Assembly (NCBI GenBank): GCA_031277475.1
Contig: JAITMJ010000005.1
Location: forward strand, 1-62,200
Direction of reading: 5' to 3'
Length of the DNA stretch: 62,200 nucleotides
DNA from: Flavobacteriaceae bacterium
Lineage (GTDB): Bacteria > Bacteroidota > Bacteroidia > Flavobacteriales > Weeksellaceae
In this document: positions 33,647 through 42,743 of the stretch, in pieces
Layout: each line of letters begins with the position of its first letter
Numbering within the stretch: the stretch's first letter is position 1
Notes under the pieces: model-generated
The model's input: the letters and a program-made list of their open reading frames with translations, nothing else
The model's database searches: none
Told to the model about the DNA's origin: nothing
Program-made: the position numbers and the translations under genes

Positions 33647-36600
33647 TTAATTTTTATGGGTTTCGTCCGTCAATCTCTGCCTTAATATTTTTATGCTTTT
33701 GATTTCATTTTTGTTGTTAAAGACGAATAGGAAAATATCAGGATAATTTTTGGTTAGTTTGATTTCGCCGTTTTCGGTTATAAATTTTCCTTTGTACAGT
33801 TCATTTCCGTTTAAATCTACAATTCTAAATTCCGAGCCGATTAATGATGTGTCCTGCAATTTGTATTTGATGTGGTCAACCACAGGATTCGGATATATTT
33901 TTATCACTTCTTCTTTTTCTTTGTTGCCGATTTCGCGTTCATATTTATCGTTTTCTTCTTCCTCAAAATTCCCGAATCTGTTTGATTCCCAATCGGGTTC
34001 GTTGTCTTCACTATAAACAATATCGCCGTCTGTAGCATTGTATTTGCTGTACGGCGTTGATAAATCATCCGAAATAGAGCCGTCAATTCTTGCAAAAACA
34101 AAATTTGAAAGCGTGGTTCCAGGCTCAAAAGTGATGAATTTTTTTGAAACCATATCTACATTTGAAGCGGCTGAAACCTCTCCCCAAAGATAGACATTAT
34201 TTACATTTTTCCCGACTGAAATGGAATTGTTGGACTCAAACCAATAGTTTCCGTCGTTGATTACGGGCGTGGTTTTGTCGAGAAAATCATCATTTTGAAC
34301 ATCAATATCTTTATCATAAACTTTTATTTTGCCTGTTCCCGTCATATTGATAGTTCCAATGCCTGAATAGTATTCGGAATTTATAAAATTGGGGGTTGTA
34401 TTGTGTGTTTTGTGATAATAACTCGCATAGAAATTCAGAAAGGAATCGTTTAGAGTCAAAAGGGAATTTGAGTTATTGTCGTAAAAAGAGCCGCCGTAAA
34501 CATTAAAAGAGGAATTATTGGCGATGATGCTGCCGGTTTCCAATGTTGCATTTTCGAAATTATTAAAAGTATAATCGTTTACGGTTACGTTTTTTATTGA
34601 AAATTTTGAGTTTCTCACGCCTATTGCAAAAGATTTCTGATTTGGGTTGGTGGAGTTTAAAACACCTCCGTCCCACAGGATTTTTGCGCCCGGTTCCAAA
34701 ACAATATTTTTGGCGGTGATGTTGGATTTATTTACATTTAATGTAAAGTCGTGTTTCACCCTTAAATCTCCGCAGATGGTTTGGTTTTGCCCCGTCCACG
34801 TTGTATCTTCCATAATCAACATATCTTTGCAATCCGAAAGCGGTGCGCTCCAAATGCCGTTGTTGGCTGTCCCTACCACAATTTCGTTGTAATAATCGTC
34901 CACAAATATGTTGGTAATTACAGCTCTCGGAAGTCCGGTTCCATAGATTTTCCATTGCTTGGTATTTTTATCCAAATAAAACAATCCGTAGTCTGTTCCC
35001 AAAAACAGGATATCTCTGTTTTCATCATATTCTATTTGGTTTGCGGGATAATTTCCGGGTGTTTTCGGCGGAAGTCCCAAACTTGCAACGTTTGATAGAT
35101 TATAAGAAATATTTTGCCATGTTTTGCCGAAATCATTGCTTTCATAAACTTTTTGATTGATTAAACCACTTCCCGCAAAAACCACCCACATTCTGTTTGG
35201 ATTGTAATCATCCATTGTAACACAGGTGAGCATTGCCCCGGGATGGTTTATGACATCGGGTAATCCGGAGTCGGCATTTTTTATATTTTTTCCTATATCT
35301 TCCCAGTTTTGCCCTCGATCTTTTGAAAAAATGAGCATATGTTTCTGAAAATATATAGGAGGAGGATAAGTATAATACATTATTGGAAATAAAATGTTTT
35401 TATTGCTGTTAAGAGCAATTTTGGGTTGTATTCCTATATTATCCATGCCCGTCGAGGTATTGGCAAAAAGGGGAAACAGGTTTGGGCTTGGGAGATTGTT
35501 ATCATATATAACAAATCCGTTTATGTGTGGGAAGTGGTATCGTATTTTATAATCTAAAGGGTCTTCTGCCATTCCTCTAAAAGTCGTATTAAGATTTTGG
35601 AGTGGCGGAGCACCATTATTTTCGGTATATTGATTGGTTCCAAAATAAATTCTTTTGCTGTTGTGGAGGCTGGTGTATACGGCTCCTTCCCATGCTCTTG
35701 TTACAAAAGATCCCGAAGGCGGATTGGTGAGATCGTTTCTGTACCAGCCGGTGTCTTGTGTGCCGATATCAAACGCTCTGTCCAAGGGATCGGTGTAATA
35801 TCCCATATTGTTTAGCAAGGGAGCATTAAGGTCTCCCATAATGTTTTGCCAGGTGTTTCCACCGTCTTTGCTTCTGGAAATCCCGCCGTCGTGTCCCGCA
35901 AAAATATATTCGGTTCCTCTGTTGGTGGCAAATGCAACGCTGCGGATGTCGTCGTGTGTTTTATTATTTTTTTCATTATATGTGAGATTTGTATAGCTGT
36001 TATTTGCCCCTAATTTTAATAAAGAGGTCATTCCATACAGATAATCATTGGCAGGAGTTTTAATATAATCCACGGATGCTGAAGAGAAGGCATAAGGAGT
36101 TGATGTAACATAGTTTCCTACTACACTGAAATTAGTCCAGTCACTACTCTTGATAACGGCTGTATTATATGATTTATTAAGTGAAATGTATAAATCGTTA
36201 TTGTACACATATACCGAAGTGGTAGCAATGGAGTTGAAAAACCCCGGAAGTGAGGTGTTATAATTAAATAGACTTCCCAAATCACTCCATGTGGAACCTC
36301 CGTTTTTAGAAAAAAACACTTTTTCCACGCCTAAAGGACCGGAAGAAGTACTGACAAACACCGTATTCGGGTCAGACGGATGTGCAACTATTCTGGATAT
36401 AATTCTATTGGTATAGCCCTCTTGTGTAAATGTGATATTCAAATCTGTCCATTTGTCCCCATAATCGAAAGATTTATAAACTTTATGTCTTGATGCGGCA
36501 TACATTATGCCTCTATCAGACGGCGGTGTAAAATCCCCACAGAGAAATCCCGATTCTGGATTCGGCATATCGCTGATTTGCCAGGTACTTCCATTGTCGA

Positions 36601-37075
36601 AAGACTTGATGACCCCTAAGCCGTATAAATTTCGAGATTCTTTAGCATTACCATAATAGTAATTGCCTGCATTCATATAGAATCCTCCGGCAGCGGCATA
36701 TAATACATTATTTTGTTTTATGATTTTTCCCACAAGATGCACGGGGATGTCTTTGGTGATATGTTCCCAATGGATGGAGGAATTTGGGGGATTAGGGAAA
36801 CCGGAAGAAGAAAGCTCAGCCAAAGCATTATACGTTTCGTAAATACCACCGCCATAAGTGCCGATTAAAACATGATTGGCATCATCCGGATCTACCCAAA
36901 TTGCCTGAACACGCCCGTTGCCGATATTTTTTATTAGACCATTATAATTAATTCCCCAATGGTTATTCATTATGTTAAGCGGATCTACAGGCACTTTATC
37001 CGCACCAAGCCTTGACCATATTTGAGATTGGAATACCGCCGGAAATATGATTAAGCATAAAAATAATTTTTTCAT
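33647..37075 (-). CDS. Secreted T9SS-sorted protein with BNR/sortilin-like repeats
   Basis: The product has 1142 residues. The signal peptide MKKLFLCLIIFPAVFQSQ is followed by about 700 residues with BNR/Asp-box strings (SFDNGSTWQISD, SKNGGSTWSDLG, SKDGGNTWQNIM, SKDRGQNWEDIG, SNDFGKTWQNIS), as in sortilin/VPS10 beta-propellers and sialidase-like folds. A beta-helical segment follows (LEPGAKILWDGGVL region). The C-terminus IYPNPVVDHIKYKL and IVDLNGNELYKGKF is a type A T9SS sorting domain that directs export across the outer membrane. About nine extra residues (RLTDETHKN) follow the usual last strand, which is atypical. It likely binds or cleaves a surface or environmental polymer. Confidence 0.88.
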   Translation of the reverse strand: MKKLFLCLIIFPAVFQSQIWSRLGADKVPVDPLNIMNNHWGINYNGLIKNIGNGRVQAIWVDPDDANHVLIGTYGGGIYETYNALAELSSSGFPNPPNSSIHWEHITKDIPVHLVGKIIKQNNVLYAAAGGFYMNAGNYYYGNAKESRNLYGLGVIKSFDNGSTWQISDMPNPESGFLCGDFTPPSDRGIMYAASRHKVYKSFDYGDKWTDLNITFTQEGYTNRIISRIVAHPSDPNTVFVSTSSGPLGVEKVFFSKNGGSTWSDLGSLFNYNTSLPGFFNSIATTSVYVYNNDLYISLNKSYNTAVIKSSDWTNFSVVGNYVTSTPYAFSSASVDYIKTPANDYLYGMTSLLKLGANNSYTNLTYNEKNNKTHDDIRSVAFATNRGTEYIFAGHDGGISRSKDGGNTWQNIMGDLNAPLLNNMGYYTDPLDRAFDIGTQDTGWYRNDLTNPPSGSFVTRAWEGAVYTSLHNSKRIYFGTNQYTENNGAPPLQNLNTTFRGMAEDPLDYKIRYHFPHINGFVIYDNNLPSPNLFPLFANTSTGMDNIGIQPKIALNSNKNILFPIMYYTYPPPIYFQKHMLIFSKDRGQNWEDIGKNIKNADSGLPDVINHPGAMLTCVTMDDYNPNRMWVVFAGSGLINQKVYESNDFGKTWQNISYNLSNVASLGLPPKTPGNYPANQIEYDENRDILFLGTDYGLFYLDKNTKQWKIYGTGLPRAVITNIFVDDYYNEIVVGTANNGIWSAPLSDCKDMLIMEDTTWTGQNQTICGDLRVKHDFTLNVNKSNITAKNIVLEPGAKILWDGGVLNSTNPNQKSFAIGVRNSKFSIKNVTVNDYTFNNFENATLETGSIIANNSSFNVYGGSFYDNNSNSLLTLNDSFLNFYASYYHKTHNTTPNFINSEYYSGIGTINMTGTGKIKVYDKDIDVQNDDFLDKTTPVINDGNYWFESNNSISVGKNVNNVYLWGEVSAASNVDMVSKKFITFEPGTTLSNFVFARIDGSISDDLSTPYSKYNATDGDIVYSEDNEPDWESNRFGNFEEEENDKYEREIGNKEKEEVIKIYPNPVVDHIKYKLQDTSLIGSEFRIVDLNGNELYKGKFITENGEIKLTKNYPDIFLFVFNNKNEIKSIKILRQRLTDETHKN

Positions 37076-37176
37076 AAAATTTAATTTTAGTTTCTAAGTT
37101 AGTAAAAATTTTTTAAACATTTTGTTATCCTATAAAAAACACCAGGCTAAACAAATTCTTCGAGCATTATCATGTC

Positions 37177-37269
37177 TAACCACATAGAAACATAGTTTTT
37201 ATAAATATTCTACACATAGATTTTCGCAAAGCGAAAAAACAAATGTGTTTCTATGTTTCTATGTGGTTA
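37177..37269. repeat. Long inverted repeat with 19-bp perfect arms
   Basis: Left arm TAACCACATAGAAACATAG (37177-37195) and right arm CTATGTTTCTATGTGGTTA (37251-37269) are exact reverse complements. The 55-bp interior contains a second hairpin TTTTCGC-aaa-GCGAAAA (37221-37237). A similar phrase is known to me as a dispersed repeat in Flavobacteriia. It could extrude as a cruciform or mark a MITE-like insertion. Confidence 0.85.
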
Positions 37270-37326
37270 TTTGTCATTAATATTTGTAATAGATATTTTC
37301 ATGAAATTTTAATGCGTTTAATTTGT

Positions 37327-37366
37327 AAAAACTCCGCCTCATTACTAAACAAGGCAGAGTTTTTTG
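37327..37366 (-). terminator. Rho-independent terminator of the 37398 gene
   Basis: On the minus strand the stem ACTCtGCCT/AGGCgGAGT has a loop of about 12 nt and a T-run follows. The complementary A-run on the other side means it may also work on the plus strand. Confidence 0.8.
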
Positions 37367-37397
37367 TCTTTATTCTTTGTTCTCCAAGTCTAAAAAA

Positions 37398-38288
37398 TTA
37401 CTGTTTAATAAACTTTTGAACAGATTTTTCTCCGTTTACAGTGCCTGTAACGATGTAAGTTCCTTTTGGTAAAAAAGAAACATTTACGATTGTATCTTTT
37501 TCAACAGAAAGCGTTTTAACCACTTTTCCTGCCATATCATAAATGCTCACATCAGATTTTGCGGCAAAAACCAAGTTATCGCTTACCAAAGTATTTTTTA
37601 TCAAAGGGTTCTTTACTTTGGTAACATCCGAAACAGCCAAAGGACTCCACAGTAATATCGTTAACTCAATATCATCTATCCTCCAATTTGCCGTATTGAC
37701 AGGAGGAGTGCCGGAACTCGTGCTGTCGCTACCGTAGATTCTTAATGTAACCGGAAATAATACACTGCCGGAGATTGCCCCTCCCTCTTCCGGAAAAGAA
37801 ATGGAATGGAACGCCCAATTGGTACCATTAGCATTGAGACCGGATATACTTCCTATTGGGGCAGTATAATTATCAATACTGGAATATATGGTAATTTTAT
37901 CCGGTCCCGTTGCTGTACTTCTTGACCCTAAACTTATAGACAGTAAATCAATCGTCGTATCTCCATCCATTAGCACAGGATCCGGCGCAATGGTTACACT
38001 AAAATAAGTACTGGTATCCGTAGAAAGCGGTTCTTTAAAACAGGCGGCACCAAAATTTTCTCCGCCGGAGGCTTCGGGATATCCGGAAGACGGAGATGTG
38101 GTAGAAATTAACGGCGTGGTGCCGTTGTTGTTTCCTTGCACGGCATCAAATGCTACGCTTGGTATGAAATCGTTTGACCCCGATGTCGGCTCTAATGTAG
38201 AACAATCCCAAGTATAGGTTGTAGGTCCATACTGCGCAAAACTCATAGTTGCCATAGCAACTGCTAAAATGGTAAAGATTTTTTTCAT
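37398..38288 (-). CDS. Secreted T9SS-sorted protein of unknown function
   Basis: The product has 296 residues. The signal peptide MKKIFTILAVAMATMSFA is followed by Q19. The middle region has jelly-roll-like strands with ANWRIDDIELTI, typical of carbohydrate- or adhesion-related beta-sandwich modules. The C-terminus SIYDMAGKVVKTLSVEKD and FLPKGTYIVTGTVNGEKS to KFIKQ is a complete type A T9SS sorting domain. No catalytic residue set is recognised. Confidence 0.85.
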   Translation of the reverse strand: MKKIFTILAVAMATMSFAQYGPTTYTWDCSTLEPTSGSNDFIPSVAFDAVQGNNNGTTPLISTTSPSSGYPEASGGENFGAACFKEPLSTDTSTYFSVTIAPDPVLMDGDTTIDLLSISLGSRSTATGPDKITIYSSIDNYTAPIGSISGLNANGTNWAFHSISFPEEGGAISGSVLFPVTLRIYGSDSTSSGTPPVNTANWRIDDIELTILLWSPLAVSDVTKVKNPLIKNTLVSDNLVFAAKSDVSIYDMAGKVVKTLSVEKDTIVNVSFLPKGTYIVTGTVNGEKSVQKFIKQ

Positions 38289-38344
38289 TTTTTTTAAATT
38301 TTTAAAGTTATAGTGTAAAGTTAGAAATGTTTTTTTTCAAAATA

Positions 38345-39157
38345 TTATTCTTTTTGTAATTTATTTTCCAATTCTTCTATCCGTTTGTTCTGTTCTTCGA
38401 TTTGTTTATTTTGCTCTATAAGATACAGTGTCAATTCTTCCACTTTTTTCAGCAGAAGAATATTCATTTCTTTTAGTTCTATACCGTTTTGCATTGCCTC
38501 TTCCGTAGTCGGAACTTCGGGAAGATGTTTGTTTTCTTTGATGTAGGCTTCCAAAGTTTTTAAATCCGTCAATTCATAATCTTCATCAAAAACATAATCT
38601 GCCCAGCCGTTGTCTTGGGCAACATCTACTTTCACTTTTTCCGTACGGATACCGTCTTTTACAAACAATCTATACCCCGCGCAATCCGAACAATTTTGAA
38701 AATTAGTGGTACCCAATCCCAATTTGCCGTTTGCCCGCAAATTGAAAAAAGCTTCGTATTTTGTGGGGGTAGGCCATCCGGAAACAGTCATTATACCCGG
38801 ATTATTGGGTTGGTATTTTCCATATCGAAGAAACAGAAGATCCATTCCCGTTTGCACATTGTCTTCATCATTAAAAACGTCTAATACATCGGCATTGGTT
38901 GAGTTTGATCTAAGTCTTGTTTGCCCGACAACATCCAATGCCATACGAGAATCAGGAATCATATTAATTCCGACTGAACCACTTGATAATATTCTCATTC
39001 GTTCAAGATTATTTGTTTTGAAAACGAAATCCTTATTATCCGTAGTCCCGATAAAATTGGTTCCGGGTGTGGTTCCGGAATTTCCGGTTAATCCCCAATA
39101 TTGTGCTTGTGCCGTAAGAACACTAAATATTGCTAAAAACGTTATGATATTTTTCAT
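38345..39157 (-). CDS. Tail-fibre-like secreted protein with C-terminal coiled coil (intact copy)
   Basis: The product has 270 residues. The signal peptide (MKNIITFLAIFSVLTAQAQ) is followed by YWGLTGNSGTTPGTNFIGTT, then repeats with LRMRI-like and GKLGLGT strings as in phage tail-fibre or cell-surface repeat proteins. A conserved block follows (VDVAQDNGWADYVFDEDYEL, LEAYIKENKHLPEVPTTEE). The C-terminus from about 225 is a heptad-type coiled coil (LLLKKVEELTLYLIEQNK). Relatives in this class are often exported surface proteins; the role is unknown. A -7 box at 39181-39174 supports the start. A decayed paralogue lies at 40605-41469. Confidence 0.8.
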   Translation of the reverse strand: MKNIITFLAIFSVLTAQAQYWGLTGNSGTTPGTNFIGTTDNKDFVFKTNNLERMRILSSGSVGINMIPDSRMALDVVGQTRLRSNSTNADVLDVFNDEDNVQTGMDLLFLRYGKYQPNNPGIMTVSGWPTPTKYEAFFNLRANGKLGLGTTNFQNCSDCAGYRLFVKDGIRTEKVKVDVAQDNGWADYVFDEDYELTDLKTLEAYIKENKHLPEVPTTEEAMQNGIELKEMNILLLKKVEELTLYLIEQNKQIEEQNKRIEELENKLQKE

Positions 39158-39173
39158 AAATTTAATTTTTTTC

Positions 39174-39181
39174 CAAAGTTA
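39174..39181 (-). promoter_or_regulatory. -7 box TAACTTTG of the tail-fibre-like gene
   Basis: A perfect TAnnTTTG on the minus strand, 16 nt before ATG 39157. The same sequence and spacing class precedes the pseudogene copy (41506-41499). Confidence 0.6.
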
Positions 39182-39328
39182 ATAAATATTTTTCAACAAT
39201 CTAATTTTTTAGTTAAAAAAAATATTTTTCAATTCGGGATTTTCTTCGGGCGTACAAATTCGGAATCCGAAAGGCAGAACAAAAATCCATCAGAATAATA
39301 AAAATTCCGCTTTTATCAACTCAGAAAC

Positions 39329-40600
39329 CTATTGTTTTTCCAATTCTTCTCGGCTGTATTTATGTTTTGTGCGTTCGATGTATTCGTTTGCAGGCTGTGT
39401 CATCCACGAAATATCTTCGGGAGCGGTTTTTCCACGGATGGTAAATTCCAATATCCCGACATTGTTATTCAACCAAGGCAACATATAATATTTCAAACCG
39501 CCTTTGTATGCTTTGCTTTCGTGAAATTCTTTTCCGAAGGACGTATTGTCGGCAATTTTATACGAAACAAAATAAAACAGCGGAAAAAGCAAAATCCCGA
39601 ATTTTAAATATTTGAAAGAAAGCCAACGGATTTTATTTTCGAGAATGCCTTGATAAATGTAGATAAACAAAACGATGTACGAGATGATGAAATAATTATA
39701 ATTATCGGTGGCAGCATAAAATGTGGCAAATCCGAGATTAAATAAAATTGAAACGAATAAAATAATGGAAAGTTTTTTGTCTTTATGAAACAAACTCAAA
39801 AATCCGCTGAAAATGAAATAGATAAGAAACCACACGTTGTAAACCAAGTATCCTGCCGCTTTCAAAATATCTTTTAAATATTGCGAGAAATCTTTAGTAA
39901 AAGTTTCTCTGACCCATTTGGAATCCGAACTTAAAACTTGATTGGATGCTTGATTTTGAATGTGGTTTACGCCAAAAATAATTCCCAAACACAACAATGA
40001 AATCAATAGCGGCAAAACCGTTTTGAATCGGTGTTGTTTGTAAAATAAAATTGGGACAGCAAACAATATCGGCAATAGCATAATATTCTGAATGTGAGAG
40101 GTAAAGCCGATGCCAAGCGAAATTCCGGTAAATAAGTAATATTTCAGTGTTCCGGTTTTCAAACTTTTTACCAAAAAAAGATAAAACAACAGTGCGAATA
40201 TGGCATTAAAAGTATAAACCTCCAGATTGGCGGCGTTTCTCCAAAAAGTGAAGCCCAATCCGAAAGCAACGCTCAGCCAAAACGCAATTTTTTTATTCTT
40301 TCCAAATTCACATAACAACAAATATATCAATGAAATACAAATTGCCGAAGAAAACACCGAAATCATTCTGCCGATTTCTATGGAAGATATGTTCGGAAAA
40401 ATTTGATGCAATAAAATTCCGGTATTTACATAAAGAAAATGCGACATTGACGTTATTGATGTGATCCATTTTGCTCTCTCAAAATCAATCACAAAACCCA
40501 TGCAATCTCCAAAAGGCACTTTGCTAAAACTCGTCAAATAATACAGAAGTAAAAACCCTGCGAATAACACGATGAATGTAGTTGATTTTGAGTATTTCAT
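39329..40600 (-). CDS. DUF2723-type membrane protein, likely GT-C glycosyltransferase-like
   Basis: The product has 423 residues from the chosen start MKYSKSTTF at 40600. The open frame extends to 40639 but would overlap the previous reading frame; 40600 lies just past the TGA at 40605-40607. About 10-12 membrane helices are present, and GFTFWRNAANLEVYTFNAIF near residue 120 fits the DUF2723 signature. The family resembles protein O-mannosyltransferases and is thought to transfer sugar from a lipid carrier. It is the downstream partner of the tail-fibre-like pseudogene and the intact member of a duplicated cassette. Confidence 0.82.
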   Translation of the reverse strand: MKYSKSTTFIVLFAGFLLLYYLTSFSKVPFGDCMGFVIDFERAKWITSITSMSHFLYVNTGILLHQIFPNISSIEIGRMISVFSSAICISLIYLLLCEFGKNKKIAFWLSVAFGLGFTFWRNAANLEVYTFNAIFALLFYLFLVKSLKTGTLKYYLFTGISLGIGFTSHIQNIMLLPILFAVPILFYKQHRFKTVLPLLISLLCLGIIFGVNHIQNQASNQVLSSDSKWVRETFTKDFSQYLKDILKAAGYLVYNVWFLIYFIFSGFLSLFHKDKKLSIILFVSILFNLGFATFYAATDNYNYFIISYIVLFIYIYQGILENKIRWLSFKYLKFGILLFPLFYFVSYKIADNTSFGKEFHESKAYKGGLKYYMLPWLNNNVGILEFTIRGKTAPEDISWMTQPANEYIERTKHKYSREELEKQ

Positions 40601-40604
40601 AGTA

Positions 40605-41469
40605 TCACTTTTCATCAATTTTACTTTCCAATTCTTCAATACGTTTGTTTTGTTCTATAAGATGCAATGTCAATTCTTCCACTTTTTTCAGCAGAAGGAT
40701 GTTCATTTCTTTCAGTTCTATACCGTTTTGTATCGCTTCTTCTGTGGTTGGAACTTCGGGAAGGTGTTTGTTTTCTTTGATGTAGGTTTCTAAAGTTTTT
40801 AAATCCGTCAGTTGATAGTCTTCATCAAAAACATAATCCGCCCAGCCGTTGTCCTGTGCAATATCTACTTTCACTTTTTCCGTACGGATACCGTCTTTTA
40901 CAAACAGTCTGTATTCTGCACAATCAGAACAAGAAGCTATTGAATTCACCCCAACTAAAATTTGACCGTTAATATTTACAGTTTTATTATTTAAAAATTT
41001 TGCCCAAATTCGATTTGCATCATCTCCTATGCCTATATAATTGGAACCGTTGTTACTATTATTGGGAATATATAAAATGACATTCTGTGAAGAACCTAAG
41101 TTTCTAATAACAGCATCCCCAGCAATAGATCCAAGAGCAAAACATCATTACAATAAGATTTTCCCAATTCAAAACGTCCATATGTGTTAGCAATCTCAAA
41201 AGAAGTGTTAGCATTCCGATATAATCTCAATGTTGCTCCGTTTATCACAGGGTCAATATCCGCCCCAATTCGTACATTTCCATCGGAAAGTAACCTAAGC
41301 CCTTCGGCATTATTAGTTTTTAGAATTAACGGTTGATTATCCGTAGTCCCGATAAAGTTGGTTCCGGGCGTGGTTCCGGAATTTCCGGTTAGCCCCAATA
41401 TGTTCCTAATGTCTGTGCACTAACAGCAAGTGAAGACAACGCACATAAAGTTATTACTAATTTTTTCAT
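40605..41469 (-). pseudogene. Decayed tail-fibre-like paralogue with two frameshifts
   Basis: The leader MKKLVITLCALSSLAVSAQ (from 41469) reads to TYWG and hits TAA. The next block (GLTGNSGTTPGTNFIGTT) continues in a shifted frame from about 41398. That frame stops after SYCNDV. The rest resumes in a third frame through ALGSIAGDAVIRNLGSSQNV into NSIASCSDCAEYRLFVKDG and ends in a coiled coil at 40605. Against the intact copy (38345-39157) each shift is a single-base deletion: GGGGCTAACC for GGGGATTAACC, and GATGTTTTGCT where five T are expected. Confidence 0.85.
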
Positions 41470-41498
41470 AAAGTTTAAATTTTTATAATTATTTCTCC

Positions 41499-41506
41499 CA
41501 AAGTTA
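41499..41506 (-). promoter_or_regulatory. -7 box TAACTTTG upstream of the tail-fibre-like pseudogene
   Basis: A perfect TAnnTTTG on the minus strand, 29 nt before ATG 41469. It is the counterpart of the box at 39181-39174. Confidence 0.55.
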
Positions 41507-41591
41507 AAGAATTTTTATTAAAAAAATATTTTTCAATTCGGAATTTTCTTCGGGCGTACAAATTCGGAATCCGAAAGGCAGCAAAAATCCA

Positions 41592-41931
41592 TCAGAATAA
41601 TAAAAATTCCGCTTTTATCAACTCAAAAACAATTCTTCTCGGCTTCACCAAATTGATGTATTCATCTGCATCTCTCATCATCCATCGAATTTCGTCCGAA
41701 GTGCTTTTTTTATTAACGGTAAATCCGAGATTAAATAAAATTGAAACGAATAAAATAATGGAAAGTTTTCTATTTTTATGAAATAAACTCACGAATCCGC
41801 TGAAAATGAAATAGATAAAAAACCAAAAATTGTAAATGAGATAGCCGATTGCTTTCAAAACTCGTCAAATAATACAGAATTAAAAATATTGCGAATAATA
41901 CAATGCAAGTTACTGATTTTGAAAGTTTCAT
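41592..41931 (-). pseudogene. Decayed, internally deleted DUF2723 paralogue
   Basis: From ATG 41931 the frame reads MKLSKSVTCIVLFAIFLILY then YLTSF, matching the N-terminus of the intact gene (MKYSKSTTFIVLFAGFLLLY). It then continues, one frame off, as KAIGYLIYNFWFFIYFIFSGF and SIILFVSILFNLGF, which in the intact gene lies some 230 residues later. A second junction joins LGFTVNK to DEIRWMMRDADEYINL, the end of the family. Two large deletions and at least one frameshift are needed, and the first junction falls at a TTTTGAAAGC microhomology. Confidence 0.85.
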
Positions 41932-42185
41932 AATAGGTTTGATTTGCGACACGATTTTTTGCGAATATAACCTTAGAGTAAAAAAAAATAATAAATGACA
42001 AGTAGCCAATTTCATGACCAATCTCGTTTCCGGAATTATCCTTACAATTTCCTATCGCAAGCCCCTCTGAAAATATGAAACCGTAAAAAAACCAATCAGT
42101 TGGCACTGTTTTATTAATCAAACACAGGGTTACAAAAAAATCCCGTTGTTCAGACGAGATATTTTATTATTTTCATCGAAAAAAC
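41932..42185. other. AT-rich spacer between the decayed cassette and nusG
   Basis: This stretch reads in short frames (around 41855-42121) without a recognised product. It marks the point where the usual rplK gene would follow nusG in this phylum. No repeat was seen. Confidence 0.6.
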
Positions 42186-42728
42186 TCAAACCTTTTCCAC
42201 TTGCATATAGCTGAGTTCCATCGGGGTTTTTCTGCCGAAAATCAATACGGAAACTTCAAGTTTTTTCTTGTCTTCAAGGATTTTTTCAACCGTTCCGTTG
42301 AATCCGTTGAAAGGTCCGTCGATTACTTTTACAGTTTCGCCGATTATATATGGAATGGCAATGTCTTGTGCAAATTCCGAGAGTTCATCGGCTTTTCCGA
42401 GCATTCTATCAACTTCGGCTTTTCTCATCGGAACAGGGTCGCCGCCTTTTGTGAGGCTAAGGAATGAAATTACAGAAGGTAAATTTTTGATGGTATGTGC
42501 AATTTCTCCACCGAGATCGGCTTCCACCATCAAATATCCGGGATAATGGGGTTTTTCTCTTACAATTTTTTTCCCGTTTTTCATTTGTATCACTTTCTCC
42601 ATCGGAATTACGACTTGCGTAACGCGGGATTCGAAACCAAGACGTTTCATCTCGTTTTCGATATAACCTTTTACTTTGTTCTCCTGTCCGCTGATGGATT
42701 TAAGAACGTACCATTTTAAATCACTCAT
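42186..42728 (-). CDS. nusG: Transcription termination/antitermination factor NusG
   Basis: The product has 180 residues. The N-terminal NGN domain (MSDLKWYVLKSISGQENKVK, with KPHYPGYLMVEADL) and C-terminal KOW domain (GETVKVIDGPFNGFNGTVEKI) are both complete. NusG couples RNA polymerase to Rho and to the ribosome. It follows secE by 15 bp in the conserved order tuf, tRNA-Trp, secE, nusG. Normally rplK and the rpoBC cluster come next; here they do not. Confidence 0.97.
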   Translation of the reverse strand: MSDLKWYVLKSISGQENKVKGYIENEMKRLGFESRVTQVVIPMEKVIQMKNGKKIVREKPHYPGYLMVEADLGGEIAHTIKNLPSVISFLSLTKGGDPVPMRKAEVDRMLGKADELSEFAQDIAIPYIIGETVKVIDGPFNGFNGTVEKILEDKKKLEVSVLIFGRKTPMELSYMQVEKV

Positions 42729-42743
42729 TCCGAATTATTTTTT

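Larger units (their letters stand above)
37076..37397. other. Gap with a cruciform-forming repeat and a terminator
   Basis: This 322-bp gap between two minus-strand genes contains a long inverted repeat (37177-37269) and a Rho-independent terminator (37327-37366). No gene is seen. Confidence 0.85.
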
